DNA of 64,000 nt. Origin: CAHJXG01 sp964235485 (lineage in GTDB: Bacteria; Pseudomonadota; Alphaproteobacteria; Acetobacterales; Acetobacteraceae). A program made the translations under genes and the position numbers. The notes under the pieces are model-generated. The model was not told the origin of the DNA, did no database searches, and was given only the letters and a program-made list of their open reading frames with translations. Within the stretch, counting starts at the first letter, position 1. Every line of letters starts with the position of its first letter. The stretch spans positions 14,136 through 78,135 of the forward strand of contig CAXSAZ010000017.1 of NCBI GenBank assembly GCA_964235485.1, written 5' to 3'. Below, one piece after another: positions 18,267 through 29,779 of the stretch.

Positions 18267-19538
18267 TCAGTCCGAGAACGCGACGGCGGCGGCGATGGCG
18301 AGCAGGAGGGCCGGCGGCATCACCAGCGCGCCGAGCTTGAGAAAGGTCCACGCGCTGACGTGCTGCCCTTCGCGCCGCAGCGCGGTGAGCCACAGGATGG
18401 TGGCGAGCGAGCCGGTGACGGACAGGTTCGGCCCGAGGTCCACGCCGATCAGCACCGCGGCCCGCACATGCTCTGGCACTTGGGCGGCCTCAACCACGCG
18501 CCCGGCGACGAGGCCGGCCGGCAGGTTGTTCACCAGGTTGCAGCCAACCGCGAGCGCCAAGCCCGACGCCCAGGCGGCAAGCGTCGCCGAGCGTTGCGCC
18601 AAGCCCTGCAGCAGCCCGGCCAGGTCGCTGGTGACGCCGGTCTTCTGAAGCGCCTCCACCAGCACGAACAGCCCGGCGACCAGCGGCAGCACGCCCCAGG
18701 ACACGTCCCGCAGCACGGCCATCGGGCCGGACCGCGAGCGCAGCAGCACCAGCGCCGCCGTGGCAGCCCCCGCAAGGAAGGTCGGCAAGCCCAATTGGAC
18801 GTCGAACGCCGACGAGGCGAGCAGCACAACCGCTGTGCCCGCGATGCCCCATGCCGCCACCTTGCCGCCGCCTGACAGCCGGGGCCGCTCGATCTCGGAG
18901 GAGATGCCCTGCCGCAGCGCGGCCCGCTGCGTCCAGCGCAGGGCAGCGTAGGTGGCGAGGATCGAAAGCGCGGAAGGAAGCGCGTAGCGCGGCAGCCAGG
19001 CGAGCAGCGGCGGCATGTGGCTGCCGTAGATCACGAGGTTGGCCGGGTTGGAGATGGGCAGCACGAAGCTGGCCGCGTTCGCGACGAAAGCGCAGGTGAG
19101 CAGGTAGGGCAGCGGCTGTTCCGCCTTTGCGGCCCGGGCCACCGCGGCGACGGCGGGGGTGAGCACCACGGCGGTCGCGTCGTTGGACAGGAACACGGTT
19201 ACGACGGTGCCAACGCAGAACACCAGGGTGAACAGCCGGGTGGCGGAGCCTCGGGCCAGCACGGCGGCCTCGGCGGCGAGCCAGTCGAACAGGCCTTCTT
19301 GCCGGGCGACGGCGGCGAGCAGCATCATGCCGAGGAGGAACAGGTAAACATCCGTGCCCTTGGCGACGCCGCCGAGCGCGTCGGGCACGGGCAGCAGGCC
19401 GAGCAGGACCAGCAGGACGGCGCCGGCGCCGGCCCAAACGAACTCGGGCCAGGCGAACGGCCGCAGGATGACCCCGGCCGTGGCGGCGGCGGCGATGCCC
19501 CAAGTGGCCCAGGGTGAGGCGGCGAGCGTGCCCGTCAT
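18267..19538 (-). CDS. ArsB/NhaD-type anion transporter
   Basis: 423 residues with about 11-12 membrane helices. Signature segments are TDVYLFLLGMMLLAAVARQEG, VFLSNDATAVVLTPAVAAV, FVLPISNPANLVIYG, GCNLVNNLPAGLVAG and GVDLGPNLSVTGSLATILW, which match the ArsB arsenite-efflux group of the IT superfamily. It would expel arsenite or a related oxyanion across the inner membrane. No arsR, arsC or arsA gene is near, so arsenite as substrate is a family-based guess. Its ATG overlaps the stop of the upstream MFS gene (ATGA), so the two are coupled. Confidence 0.8.
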   Translation of the reverse strand: MTGTLAASPWATWGIAAAATAGVILRPFAWPEFVWAGAGAVLLVLLGLLPVPDALGGVAKGTDVYLFLLGMMLLAAVARQEGLFDWLAAEAAVLARGSATRLFTLVFCVGTVVTVFLSNDATAVVLTPAVAAVARAAKAEQPLPYLLTCAFVANAASFVLPISNPANLVIYGSHMPPLLAWLPRYALPSALSILATYAALRWTQRAALRQGISSEIERPRLSGGGKVAAWGIAGTAVVLLASSAFDVQLGLPTFLAGAATAALVLLRSRSGPMAVLRDVSWGVLPLVAGLFVLVEALQKTGVTSDLAGLLQGLAQRSATLAAWASGLALAVGCNLVNNLPAGLVAGRVVEAAQVPEHVRAAVLIGVDLGPNLSVTGSLATILWLTALRREGQHVSAWTFLKLGALVMPPALLLAIAAAVAFSD

Positions 19539-20776
19539 GCCAAGGCCGGGCCGGAGGCGAGGGGCGCGCCGAGGTCCCGGGTTTCCGGCATGAACGCCAG
19601 GAAAAAAGCCAGCCCGCACCCGGCCACCGCCGCGAGGTAAAGGAACCCCGCCGTGAAGCCGAACCACTGCACGATGTATCCGGCCGTCGCGTTGCTGAGC
19701 GCGGCCCCGATCCCCACCGACAGCGCCATCATGCCTTGGGCAAAGTTGAACCGCCCGGTGCCGCGCATCAGGTCGGACGCGATCAGCACGGAGACCACCC
19801 CGAAGATGCCCGCCGCCACCCCGTCCAGAAGCTGGATGCCCACCACGGCGTAGGGGCTGTCGGTCAGCGTGAACAGCACGCCGCGCACCGGCAGCACGGC
19901 CATGGCAATCAGGAAGATCGGCTTGCGCCCCACGCCCCGGGCCGAGGCCCGCCCCACCGCCCACGCGACGCCTACCATCACGAACTGCGCGGCGATGATG
20001 CAGGCGGACAGCGCGGCCGTGTCGGACCCCGGATGCGTTTGCGCCAGCACCTGCCCGGCCATCGGCAGCATCGCCGCATTGCCGAAATGGAACAGCGCCA
20101 CGGAGGCGAGGAACACCCGCAGGTCGCGCCGGCGCAGCAGGGTTCGGATCGGCACCGGCTCGCGCTGGGCCGGGTCCTCGCCGCCGCGGGCGCGGTCGTG
20201 GTCGATCTCGGCCGGGTTGATGAGGGTGACGGCCCCGGCGCTCGCCAGGGCGAAGGCGCACACGAGATAGAAGATCCAATGATAGCCGACGTACGTCCCG
20301 AGCGCCCCGGCCAGCACGGCGGCCAGCAGGTTGCCGGCGTGGTTGAAGCCCTCGTTGCGGCTGACCCGGGCGTCCAGCAGGCGGCGCCCGACCAGGCCGA
20401 GCGAGAGCGCCGCGACCGCGGGCGGGATCACCGCCGAGGCTGCGCCCAACATGGCCTGCGCCGCCACCACGGAAAGGAAGCGCGGGAACAGCACGATGAG
20501 CAGGCACCCGGCCGCGACGGTCAGGCCGGAAGCGGCGATCAGCAGCCGCTTGGCGCGCGTTCCGTCCACCAGCAGCCCGGCCGGCACCTGGCAGACCGCG
20601 GCGGCGACGGAGGACGCCGCCATGGCGACGCCGATGGCGCCCGCGTCCCAGTGCTCGCCCCCCTTGAGGAACACGGCCAGATACGGCCCCACCCCGTCCC
20701 GCACGTCCGCCATCAGCAGGTTGATGCTGTCCAAGCCGCGCAGCGAACGCAGCGAAGGCGGGGCCGGATCCGTCAT
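19535..20776 (-). CDS. MFS transporter
   Basis: 413 residues with about 12 membrane helices. It begins NLLMADVRDGVGPYLAVFLK, and VCQVPAGLLVDGTRAKR corresponds to the MFS motif A loop after TM2. The first and second halves are related in pattern, with SARGVGRKPIF as the second motif A-like loop. The chosen ATG (MTDPAPPSL) gives a normal N-terminus. It is the first gene of a two-gene unit with the ArsB-like transporter. Similar transporters are found with arsenic or organoarsenical genes, but the substrate is not evident here. Confidence 0.82.
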   Translation of the reverse strand: MTDPAPPSLRSLRGLDSINLLMADVRDGVGPYLAVFLKGGEHWDAGAIGVAMAASSVAAAVCQVPAGLLVDGTRAKRLLIAASGLTVAAGCLLIVLFPRFLSVVAAQAMLGAASAVIPPAVAALSLGLVGRRLLDARVSRNEGFNHAGNLLAAVLAGALGTYVGYHWIFYLVCAFALASAGAVTLINPAEIDHDRARGGEDPAQREPVPIRTLLRRRDLRVFLASVALFHFGNAAMLPMAGQVLAQTHPGSDTAALSACIIAAQFVMVGVAWAVGRASARGVGRKPIFLIAMAVLPVRGVLFTLTDSPYAVVGIQLLDGVAAGIFGVVSVLIASDLMRGTGRFNFAQGMMALSVGIGAALSNATAGYIVQWFGFTAGFLYLAAVAGCGLAFFLAFMPETRDLGAPLASGPALA

Positions 20777-21078
20777 CGTTCCCGATCCTGGTCCGGCCCA
20801 GTGCCGATAAGTTGTCAAGGCATCCCCGCATGATGAGAACCAGCCAGGGATCAGCAATCAGCGTGCCACGACACGGCGGAGGGTTTTCACGGGCAAGCAA
20901 GCCTGGATGCGCCGGCGCTGTCCGGAATGACGACGCCCGGCCGTCCTCCAAGCGGACATGGGGCGATGCCGCAGGGATCAGCCGTGCCCCGGCGCGGCCC
21001 CGCCGCTGGCCACCGAACTTTGCCCCACGGTTGAGCGTATGGTAGGGGCTTCGTTTCCCCCGTCGTGAGGATTGTCTG
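20777..21078. other. Divergent intergenic region between MFS and glgX
   Basis: 302 bp without a credible gene. A short GTGAGG sequence lies just before the glgX start. A TTGACA hexamer occurs on the minus strand at 20813-20818, but I find no matching -10 element. No strong repeat or terminator is visible. Confidence 0.4.
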
Positions 21079-23252
<2,174 letters not shown>

Positions 23253-23256
<4 letters not shown>

Positions 23257-25586
23257 CAGGCCGGCACCGGCGGTGGGATGACCGCCGCCGACTGCATGTC
23301 ATGGTGCCGGGGCAGGTAAAGCCGCACGGTGGTGCCGTGGCCGGGTTCGCTGTCGATCTGCACCACGCCGCCTGTCAGCCGCACGAAGGACAGCAATTGC
23401 GAAAGCCCCAGGCCCGTGCCCCGGCCGACGGGCTTGGTGGTGAAGAACGGCTCGAAGGCGCGTGCCCGCGTTTCCTCGTCCATGCCGGTTCCGGTGTCGG
23501 CGACCGCGATCTCCGTGTGGTCGCCGGGGCGGGCGCCCTCATGGCCCACGACGTCCGCCTCGTCCAAGCGCACCTGCCGGGTGCTGATGGCGAGCCGCCC
23601 GCCGCCGGGCATCGCGTCGCCCGCGTTGATTGCAAGGTTGAGCAGGGCGTTCTCAAGCTGGTGGGGGTCGCAGAACACCGTCCAGGCGCCGCCGCCGGCC
23701 TGTAGCTCGACCTCGACCGGAAGCCGCACTGCCCGGCGGATCAGGTCCTCCATGCCGAGGATCAGCGCGTCCGGGTTGACGGGCGCCGGCTGCGACGCTT
23801 GCCGCCGGGTGAACGCGAGCAGGCGGCCGGTCAGCGCCGCCGCGCGCTCAACCGACTTGAGCGCGCTCTCGATGTATGGCTGCGCCTCCGGCACGCGCCC
23901 CTGCTCCGCCCGGCGCTGCACCAGCTCAATGCTGCTGGCGATGCCTTGGAGCATGTTGTTGAAATCATGGGCGATGCCGCCGGTGAGTTGGCCTACCGCT
24001 TCCATCTTCTGCGCTTGGCGCAGCGCCTCTTCTGCCTGCGACCGCTCGAGCGCCTCGGCGTGCAGGGCGTCCACGGCCTGCATCAGCGCCGCCGTGCGCT
24101 GGGCGACCAGGCGTTCCAGGTCGGCGCCGCTGCGGGCCAGGGCTTCGCGGGCCTCCACCAAGTCTTGGATGTCGGTGCAGGTGCCGAACCAGCGCTGCAC
24201 GGCGCCGGTGTCCGGGTCGCGCAGCGGCGAGGCGCGGCTCAGGCACCATCGCCAGGTGCCGTCCGCCCGCTTGAGGCGGTACTCCGCCTGGTAAGCCTCG
24301 CCGGTCGCCAAGCTGCGCCGCCACGCGGCCACCGCGCGGGACAGGTCGCCCGACCGGAACAGCGCGCGCCATGCCTTGGGGTTGCCGTCACCCGGCTCCA
24401 TGCCGGTGTACTCGTGCCAGCGGCGGTTGTAGTAGTCGTGCCGGCCATCCGGCCGCGCGGACCAGACCATCTGCGGCATGGCGTCGGTGATGGTCCGGAA
24501 CCGGGCCTCGTTCTCCTGAAGGACGGCGGCATTGCTGGCGCGCTCCCGCTCCCGTGATGCCAAGGTCTTGGCGGCCCAGGCAAGCGCGGCGCCGATCTGG
24601 CTCGCTTCCTGCAGGCCCGGCGGTATAGGCCGCGGCAGCCTGCCCAGGGCCAGCGCATCGGCCGTGCCCACCAACGCATGGAGGGGAGCCGCGACGCGGC
24701 GGGCATACCATTCGGCGGAAAGCAGGCCGAGCAGCAGCACAAGGGCGCCCGAAGCAGCCGCGCCGGCAATCGAGCGCCGCAAGGCCGCGTCGTCCAGGTC
24801 CAAGCGTATGGCCGCGAGCGTTGACCAGCCGGTGCCGGGCACCGGGGCGTGCGCCGCCAGGAGCGGGAAGCCGTCCTGGGACGTGCCTTCGAAAACGTCC
24901 TCGCCGCGGCGCACGGCCGCGAGCGAAGCGGGCCCGATGCGCCGTCCGGCCACATTTCCCACGTTGCTGCTGTGCGCCACGATCAGCCCGTTGCCGTCCA
25001 CGACGATGACCCGCCCGTCCTCGGGGCCTCGGCGGTTGTCGAGGATGGGGGTGAACGTTGACGGCGGAAACGCCATGGCGAGGCCGTAGGCCACCTGCCC
25101 GTCCAGCTCAACCGGCACCTCCACCGCGACCAAGCCGTGGCGGGGCGGCGGCCTGGCCTGGAAGTCCGACACGCGGGGCCGGCCGGTGGCGAACACCTCC
25201 GACATGCCGCTCCCGCCCGGTTCCGACAGCGCCGCGCCGGGCGGCGCGCGGGAGTCGGCCCGCACCTGGCCTGCCGTGTCGGTGAGCATGATGCGCGCGT
25301 CGCTTGGCTTCGGGATGAGCAGCGACTGCTGGCGGAACGCCTCAAAATCGCCGGTCGCCAAGGACGGCGAGGTGGCCAGGATGCGCAACGCAGCCTGCGA
25401 GGCCGCTAGTTCCCGGGCCATGTCCGCGGCCAGCGTTTGGGCACGGAATGTCAGCTCGCGCTCCGTGGCGCTTCGGTCGGTGTGCCACGTGTAGGACGCG
25501 CCGATGGCCGCCACGGTCACGGCCGGAGCAACGGTCCATAAGGACAAAGCGACCAAGCTGAAGCGAATGGACCGGTCACGCGGCAT
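23253..25586 (-). CDS. Membrane PAS sensor histidine kinase
   Basis: 777 residues. TM1 is at about 9-30, a periplasmic double-Cache-like sensor at about 35-265 (with RHGLVAVEVPVELDG and VIVVDGNGLIVAHS), and TM2 at about 272-292. A HAMP-like linker, a PAS domain (about 350-465, MPQMVWSARPDGRHDYYNRRW) and a coiled coil follow. HisKA has GQLTGGIAHDFNNMLQ (phospho-acceptor His), and the ATPase has ENALLNLAINAGDA, VADTGTGMDEET and GRGTGLGLS. It has no receiver domain and no adjacent response regulator, so the partner is encoded elsewhere. The last bases overlap the glgX stop. The ligand is unknown; double-Cache sensors often bind small organic molecules. Confidence 0.9.
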
Positions 25587-25721
25587 CAGGCGGCAACCTG
25601 TCCCGGCCCATCCCGCTGCGTGTCGGCATCGTTGATCATCGAGGATCTTACCGTTCTACGTTTCCCAATCACGACACAGTGCGCTTAAAATGTCGTCAAG
25701 TCCAAATGAAGTTGTTGCTGC

Positions 25722-25739
25722 AACCGATTTAAGTCGGTT
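25722..25739. promoter_or_regulatory. AT-rich palindrome AACCGA-n6-TCGGTT in divergent promoter region
   Basis: In an A+T-rich stretch (about 25620-25790) between the kinase and tspO genes, AACCGA (25722-25727) and TCGGTT (25734-25739) form a dyad around TTTAAG. A third AACCGA half-site lies at 25768-25773. This is in strong contrast to the surrounding GC-rich DNA and is likely an operator/promoter for tspO or for both divergent genes. The regulator is not known. Confidence 0.45.
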
Positions 25740-25855
25740 TAATTAAATAAAATGATAAAGTCTCAAAAACCGACTGTTCCCAGCGTATCCTGGACCTGTG
25801 GAACGACCCGCGGCCTCGTTGGTTACATCCCGCATCGGTTCAGGAAAGGAAGCGC

Positions 25856-26332
25856 GTGGTGAACAAGCAATCAGCGGCGGCAGTGGCGATCGGCAGTGTC
25901 TTGGCCGCGGCGGCGATCGGCGCCCGCAACGGCCCGCAGCGCCCGCGGGCGGCGCTTTGGTATGCCCGGCTGGACAAGCCTTCCTTCACGCCGCCCGGCC
26001 CGTTGATCGGCGCGGCCTGGGGCGCGCTGGAATTGCTGCTGGCCGGGGCGGGCTACCGGTTGCTGCGCGCGCCGCGCACGGAAGCGCGTTCCGCCGCGGT
26101 CGGGTCATGGGCGCTGACCCTGGTGGGCCTGGCCGGGTATCCGTGGCTGTTCTTCCGCCGGAGGCAGTTGGGGGAAAGCGCCGTCGCCTCAGCCTCCATG
26201 CTCGCCGCGGCGCTGGGCACCGCGGCGGCGGCCCGCGAGGTGGACCGTCCGGCCTCGGCCATGACGGTGCCGCTCCTCCTGTGGCTCGGCTTCGCCACCG
26301 TGCTCAGCGAGGAGCTGTGGCGTCGGAATTAG
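25856..26332 (+). CDS. TspO/MBR family membrane protein
   Basis: 158 residues with five predicted membrane helices. ARLDKPSFTPPGPLIGAAWGALE is the family's conserved first loop (usually KPSWxPPxxxFxxVW). LVGLAGYPWLFFRRRQLG corresponds to the W/N-rich TM3 region, though the usual Asn before the second Trp is changed. TspO proteins bind porphyrins and affect tetrapyrrole and stress responses. Translation starts at GTG 25856 or 25859 behind AAAGGAAG. hemB, a tetrapyrrole gene, is 3.5 kb away on the same strand but not in the same operon. Confidence 0.78.
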   Translation: MVNKQSAAAVAIGSVLAAAAIGARNGPQRPRAALWYARLDKPSFTPPGPLIGAAWGALELLLAGAGYRLLRAPRTEARSAAVGSWALTLVGLAGYPWLFFRRRQLGESAVASASMLAAALGTAAAAREVDRPASAMTVPLLLWLGFATVLSEELWRRN

Positions 26333-26354
26333 CTCCAACCCGGCGCGTCGCCCG

Positions 26355-27566
26355 TCAGCCGGTCACGGGCTTGGCGGCCTCGGTTCCCGTCAGCGCGCCG
26401 TCGTAGGCCGGGTGCTGGCTTTCCCACTGCGCCGCGAGGTCCATCGCGCCGTCCTGCGCAGGCCCGTCCGTCCACGTCGCCGAGGGGAGGATGGCATCGG
26501 CGTAGCTCGCCAGGATGTCGCCCGCCATGTCCGGTTCGGCCGGCGCCGCCAAGTCGCTCGCCGGGTCCGGAGCATTCGCAGAGGCGTCGGCCATGAAGGG
26601 GGGCGCCGCCGATCCCGCGGCCACCGTGTCAGGCGTGATCGCCGGGGCAGGGGCGGCGCTTGCGGCCGGCTCGGACGCGAGGATGGTGTTGCCGCCGACC
26701 GACGCCGGCCCGGACGCCACGGCGTCCCAGCCGTAAAGCCGGTTGCCGCTGATGCTCGCCGTGGCGTCCGTCCTGTTCACCACCGCCGTGGTGTTGTGGG
26801 CGGTGTAGCTCGTCGTGATCGTGTTGTTCTTTACCGTCAGGCTGCTGTTGGCGTAAACGCCGCCCTCCTCGCCAAAGGTGATGGCGATGGGGTTCTCCGC
26901 GCGGGCGCCCTTCTCGATGAAGTTGTTCTCGATGGTGCCGACGCCGCCGTTGGTCAGGTCGATCTCGTAGCTCGCCGTGCCGGACGCGCCGTCCGTGATG
27001 GTGTTGCCGGTGACCGTGGTGCTGGCGGCGCGGCTCTTGATGCCGTGGCCGACCTGCGCGCCGGTGATCGTGCTGTCCTTCACCACCAGGCTGCCGACCG
27101 CGCCCACGTAGATGTTGTGGGTTTGGCCGTCGCCGATCCCGTTGTTGGCGAAGGTGGAGTTGGCGATCGTGATCGACCCGTTCGGGTCGGGGTTGGCCAG
27201 GATGCCGTTCTGGTTGTCGTGGATGTTGACGCGGCTCAGGGTCAGCGTGCCGCCCTCGTAGCGGATGCCGGCGCCGTTCTTGTCCGGCACGGTGGCGCCG
27301 GAGATGTCAAACCCGCTGATCGCCACGTCCACCCCGGCGCCGCCCGCGTCGATGAGGCCCTTCCCGTTCGCCGGCTGCGCCGTGCCGACCAGCTTCACCG
27401 TGCCGCCCACGGCTTCCAGCGTGAGGCTGTGCGAGATGTTGAGCACGTCGTTCGTGTAAGTGCCGGCATCCACCTTGATGGTATCGCCGCTGCGTGACGC
27501 CGCCACCGCAGAAGAAATCGTCGAATACTGTTCGCCGTTCCCAACAGTCAAAGTCGTCATGAGCAT
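26355..27566 (-). CDS. Right-handed beta-helix protein without signal peptide
   Basis: 403 residues starting MLMTTLTVGNGEQYSTISSAV, the ATIQ/YSTIxxAV-type opening of parallel beta-helix domains. It continues with repeats such as VNIHDNQNGILANPD, STFANNGIGD and NTITTSYTAHNTT to about residue 295. The last ~110 residues are Ala/Pro/Asp rich and probably unstructured. No Sec or Tat signal is present, while an acidic flexible C-terminus suits a type I secretion substrate, for example of the ABC/HlyD system at 3678-8426. That link is an inference; no RTX repeats are seen. It converges with tspO, 22 bp apart. The start lies in an inverted repeat. Confidence 0.75.
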   Translation of the reverse strand: MLMTTLTVGNGEQYSTISSAVAASRSGDTIKVDAGTYTNDVLNISHSLTLEAVGGTVKLVGTAQPANGKGLIDAGGAGVDVAISGFDISGATVPDKNGAGIRYEGGTLTLSRVNIHDNQNGILANPDPNGSITIANSTFANNGIGDGQTHNIYVGAVGSLVVKDSTITGAQVGHGIKSRAASTTVTGNTITDGASGTASYEIDLTNGGVGTIENNFIEKGARAENPIAITFGEEGGVYANSSLTVKNNTITTSYTAHNTTAVVNRTDATASISGNRLYGWDAVASGPASVGGNTILASEPAASAAPAPAITPDTVAAGSAAPPFMADASANAPDPASDLAAPAEPDMAGDILASYADAILPSATWTDGPAQDGAMDLAAQWESQHPAYDGALTGTEAAKPVTG

Positions 27567-27598
27567 TCTCTCCCAACGGATGCAGGAGACGAGAATGC
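27563..27598 (-). promoter_or_regulatory. Inverted repeat covering ribosome site and start codon of beta-helix gene
   Basis: On the minus strand GCATTCTC (27598-27591) and GAGAATGC (27570-27563) are perfect complements separated by 20 bases. The second arm contains the start codon (27566-27564) and the end of the GGGAGAGA ribosome site. In the mRNA the two arms could form an 8-bp stem hiding the start codon. It could alternatively be a DNA operator. Confidence 0.45.
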
Positions 27599-27925
27599 CC
27601 CGCGGCCTGCGCGGGCCGTCTAAAATTATGAACGGCGGCCTGGCAACCCAGGATCGGCGCGGGCCGAGGCTTCGTGGCGCATTCGACGCGGATGGGAGCG
27701 CCGTACTTTGGATGTTGAGATGGCGGTCCTATTCAGGCGCCTTCATCTTGCTTGCGCATCTTTACGGAACGGCAGGGCGCTCCCCGCTTCGGAGGGCTGT
27801 CCAGGCGTCTGGATCGTGGGCGGCCATGATGAAGTGATGGGGTCGCGGGGCTGAAACGTGGTCCGGCCCGCCCCTTATGTCGGGACGCCGCACGGGCCAG
27901 CGCCCGCGCCGACCTTTCCGATGGG
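27567..27925. other. Divergent intergenic region between beta-helix gene and OYE gene
   Basis: 359 bp. Apart from the inverted repeat at 27563-27598 I see no gene. Two A+T-richer patches (TCTAAAATTATGAAC near 27620 and CTTTGGATGTTGAGATGG near 27705) may hold promoters, but no convincing pair of elements can be named. Confidence 0.35.
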
Positions 27926-29047
27926 ATGCTCATGCCGCAGACTTCAGACAGCCCGTTGTTCCAGCCGTTCATGCTGGGCGACCTTCCCCTCAAGAACCGC
28001 GTCGTCATGGCGCCGCTGACCCGCAGCCGGTCCAGCGACGCCGGCGTGCCGCCGGACTTCGCGGCGGACTACTACGCGCAGCGCGCCACCGCCGGGCTGA
28101 TCGTGTCGGAAGCGACCAACGTCTCGGCGCAGGCGCGCGGCTACGCGCTGACGCCCGGCATCTGGACGACGGAGCAGGTCGCGGCCTGGCAGCGCGTCAC
28201 CCGCGCCGTGCGCGCGCAGGACGGGCGCATGGTGATGCAGCTTTGGCACACCGGGCGCATCTCCCACCCGAGCCTGCATGGCGGCGCGCTGCCGGTGGCG
28301 CCGTCCGCCATCAAGCCGTCCGGCCAGGCCTTCACCAACGCCGGGCTGCAGGACCACGTGGCGCCGCGCGCCTTGGAAACCGACGAAATCCCCGCCATCG
28401 TCGCCGATTACCGCCACGCCGCCCAATGCGCCAAGGACGCGGGGTTCGACGGCGTGGAGATCCACTCCGCCAACAACTACCTGTTGGAGCAGTTCATCCG
28501 GGACAGCACGAACAAGCGCACCGACCGCTACGGCGGCCCGCTGGAGAACCGACTGCGCTTCCCGCTGGAGGTGGTGGCCGCGGTGACGGAGGTTTGGGGC
28601 GGCGGCGCCCGGGTCGGCATCCGCGTTTCGCCGGGCACCACGGTGCCGGGCGACACCCCGCTCGACAGCGACCCCATGGGGACCTACGGCGCCTATATCG
28701 ACGCGCTGTCCCGGTTCGGCCTGATGTATGTCCACGACATCGAGGGCGTGACGCAGATGAGCCGCGACGCCAACGGGATCGACTACCCGGCGCTGCGGCG
28801 GCGGTTCGGCGGCGCTTACATGGCCAACAACAATTACGGGCGCGAGTTGGCGGACAAGACCCTGGCCGAGGGCAACGCCGACCTGATCAGCTTCGGCCGC
28901 CCGTTCATCGCCAACCCTGATTTGGTGGAGCGCCTGCGCACCGGGGCGCCGCTTGCCGACGCGCCGAAGCAGTACTGGTATGGCGGGGATGCCACGGGCT
29001 ACTCGGATTGGCCGGGGATGCAGGGGCAGATCAAGCTGGCGGCCTGA
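27926..29047 (+). CDS. Old Yellow Enzyme family ene-reductase (NemA-like)
   Basis: 373 residues. The FMN barrel has KNRVVMAPLTRSRS near residue 22, LWHTGRISHPS near residue 110, FDGVEIHSANNYLLEQFIRD (catalytic His and Asn as H-x-x-N, then Tyr) near residue 175, NKRTDRYGGPLENR, and LISFGRPFIANPDL near the C-terminus. These match the N-ethylmaleimide/xenobiotic reductase group, which reduces activated C=C bonds using NAD(P)H. The start is ATG at 27926 or 6 bp later. No adjacent TetR or ArsR repressor is seen. Confidence 0.92.
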   Translation: MLMPQTSDSPLFQPFMLGDLPLKNRVVMAPLTRSRSSDAGVPPDFAADYYAQRATAGLIVSEATNVSAQARGYALTPGIWTTEQVAAWQRVTRAVRAQDGRMVMQLWHTGRISHPSLHGGALPVAPSAIKPSGQAFTNAGLQDHVAPRALETDEIPAIVADYRHAAQCAKDAGFDGVEIHSANNYLLEQFIRDSTNKRTDRYGGPLENRLRFPLEVVAAVTEVWGGGARVGIRVSPGTTVPGDTPLDSDPMGTYGAYIDALSRFGLMYVHDIEGVTQMSRDANGIDYPALRRRFGGAYMANNNYGRELADKTLAEGNADLISFGRPFIANPDLVERLRTGAPLADAPKQYWYGGDATGYSDWPGMQGQIKLAA

Positions 29048-29347
29048 TCCCGGGCCGGGGCGCTGGGGCGTGGACGGGGCTGCGAACGAAGCGGCCCGGC
29101 CTGCGTTTGCGCGCTGCGCCTGGTAGGCCCTCTTGGAGCAGATGCCGCGGCCTGATCGCTACAAAACGCTGGAGCTTGCCTGCGACGCCGCGGCGACGCG
29201 GCGGAGGGCGGGCGCAACCGCGCCGGGCTGGAGGACGCAGCGTGGCGATGACCGTGCCCAAGCGGGCCGATACCGGCATGTGCTTGCGGCTGCGCCGCTG
29301 TAGACCCCGGCCAACCCCAGCAACCTGCACTATGTGATGGAAGACGC
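29048..29347. other. Intergenic region, no gene seen
   Basis: 300 bp after the OYE stop. Short open frames exist on both strands but none has a recognisable domain or good ribosome site. No strong hairpin followed by T residues is apparent. Confidence 0.35.
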
Positions 29348-29611
29348 ATGATTGCCGTCCAAGAGGCGGAGATTACCCGCTGGGTGGAGTTGACCTGGCC
29401 GCGCCCGGACGGCGCGCTCGGCGGTTGGCTGCATCGCCGAGTTGCGGTCGCTGCACCTGGACGACGACGCGATGCCCGTGGTGCTGTCGCTCATGGACCA
29501 GCTTTACGCGGCCTGGCGGCGGATGCGGCTGCTGCAGCAGGCGGTGGATGAGGCGGCGCCGGTACGGTGCGGGCGCGGTTGCGGGTGTTGCTGGAGGGGG
29601 TGGGGGAGTGA
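29348..29611 (+). pseudogene. Small gene broken by two compensating frameshifts
   Basis: Three protein-like segments lie in order but in shifting frames: MIAVQEAEITRWVELTWPRP from 29348 in frame 2; IAELRSLHLDDDAMPVVLS through LLQQAVDEAAP from 29433 in frame 3; and VRARLRVLLEGVGE with a stop at 29609-29611, again in frame 2. Joined, they would make a helical protein of roughly 85 residues. Translation of any single frame beyond its own segment turns to low-complexity Arg/Ala. One insertion near 29430 and one deletion near 29565 would explain this. The family is unknown. Sequencing error is a possible alternative. Confidence 0.5.
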
Positions 29612-29779
29612 AGGGGTATGTCTTGTTTGCTGAGCCAAGCCTGGGCGTTGGATTTTGGGCGCTGATGGTTTGGCGAAGTGGTGCAGCTTGCTGATGCCGG
29701 TCCGTGATGGCATTCGCGGAAACCCATCGAAGCAACGGGAAGCACGCGTCGCCGTGGGACTATAACGCAGGAGCCGAGC

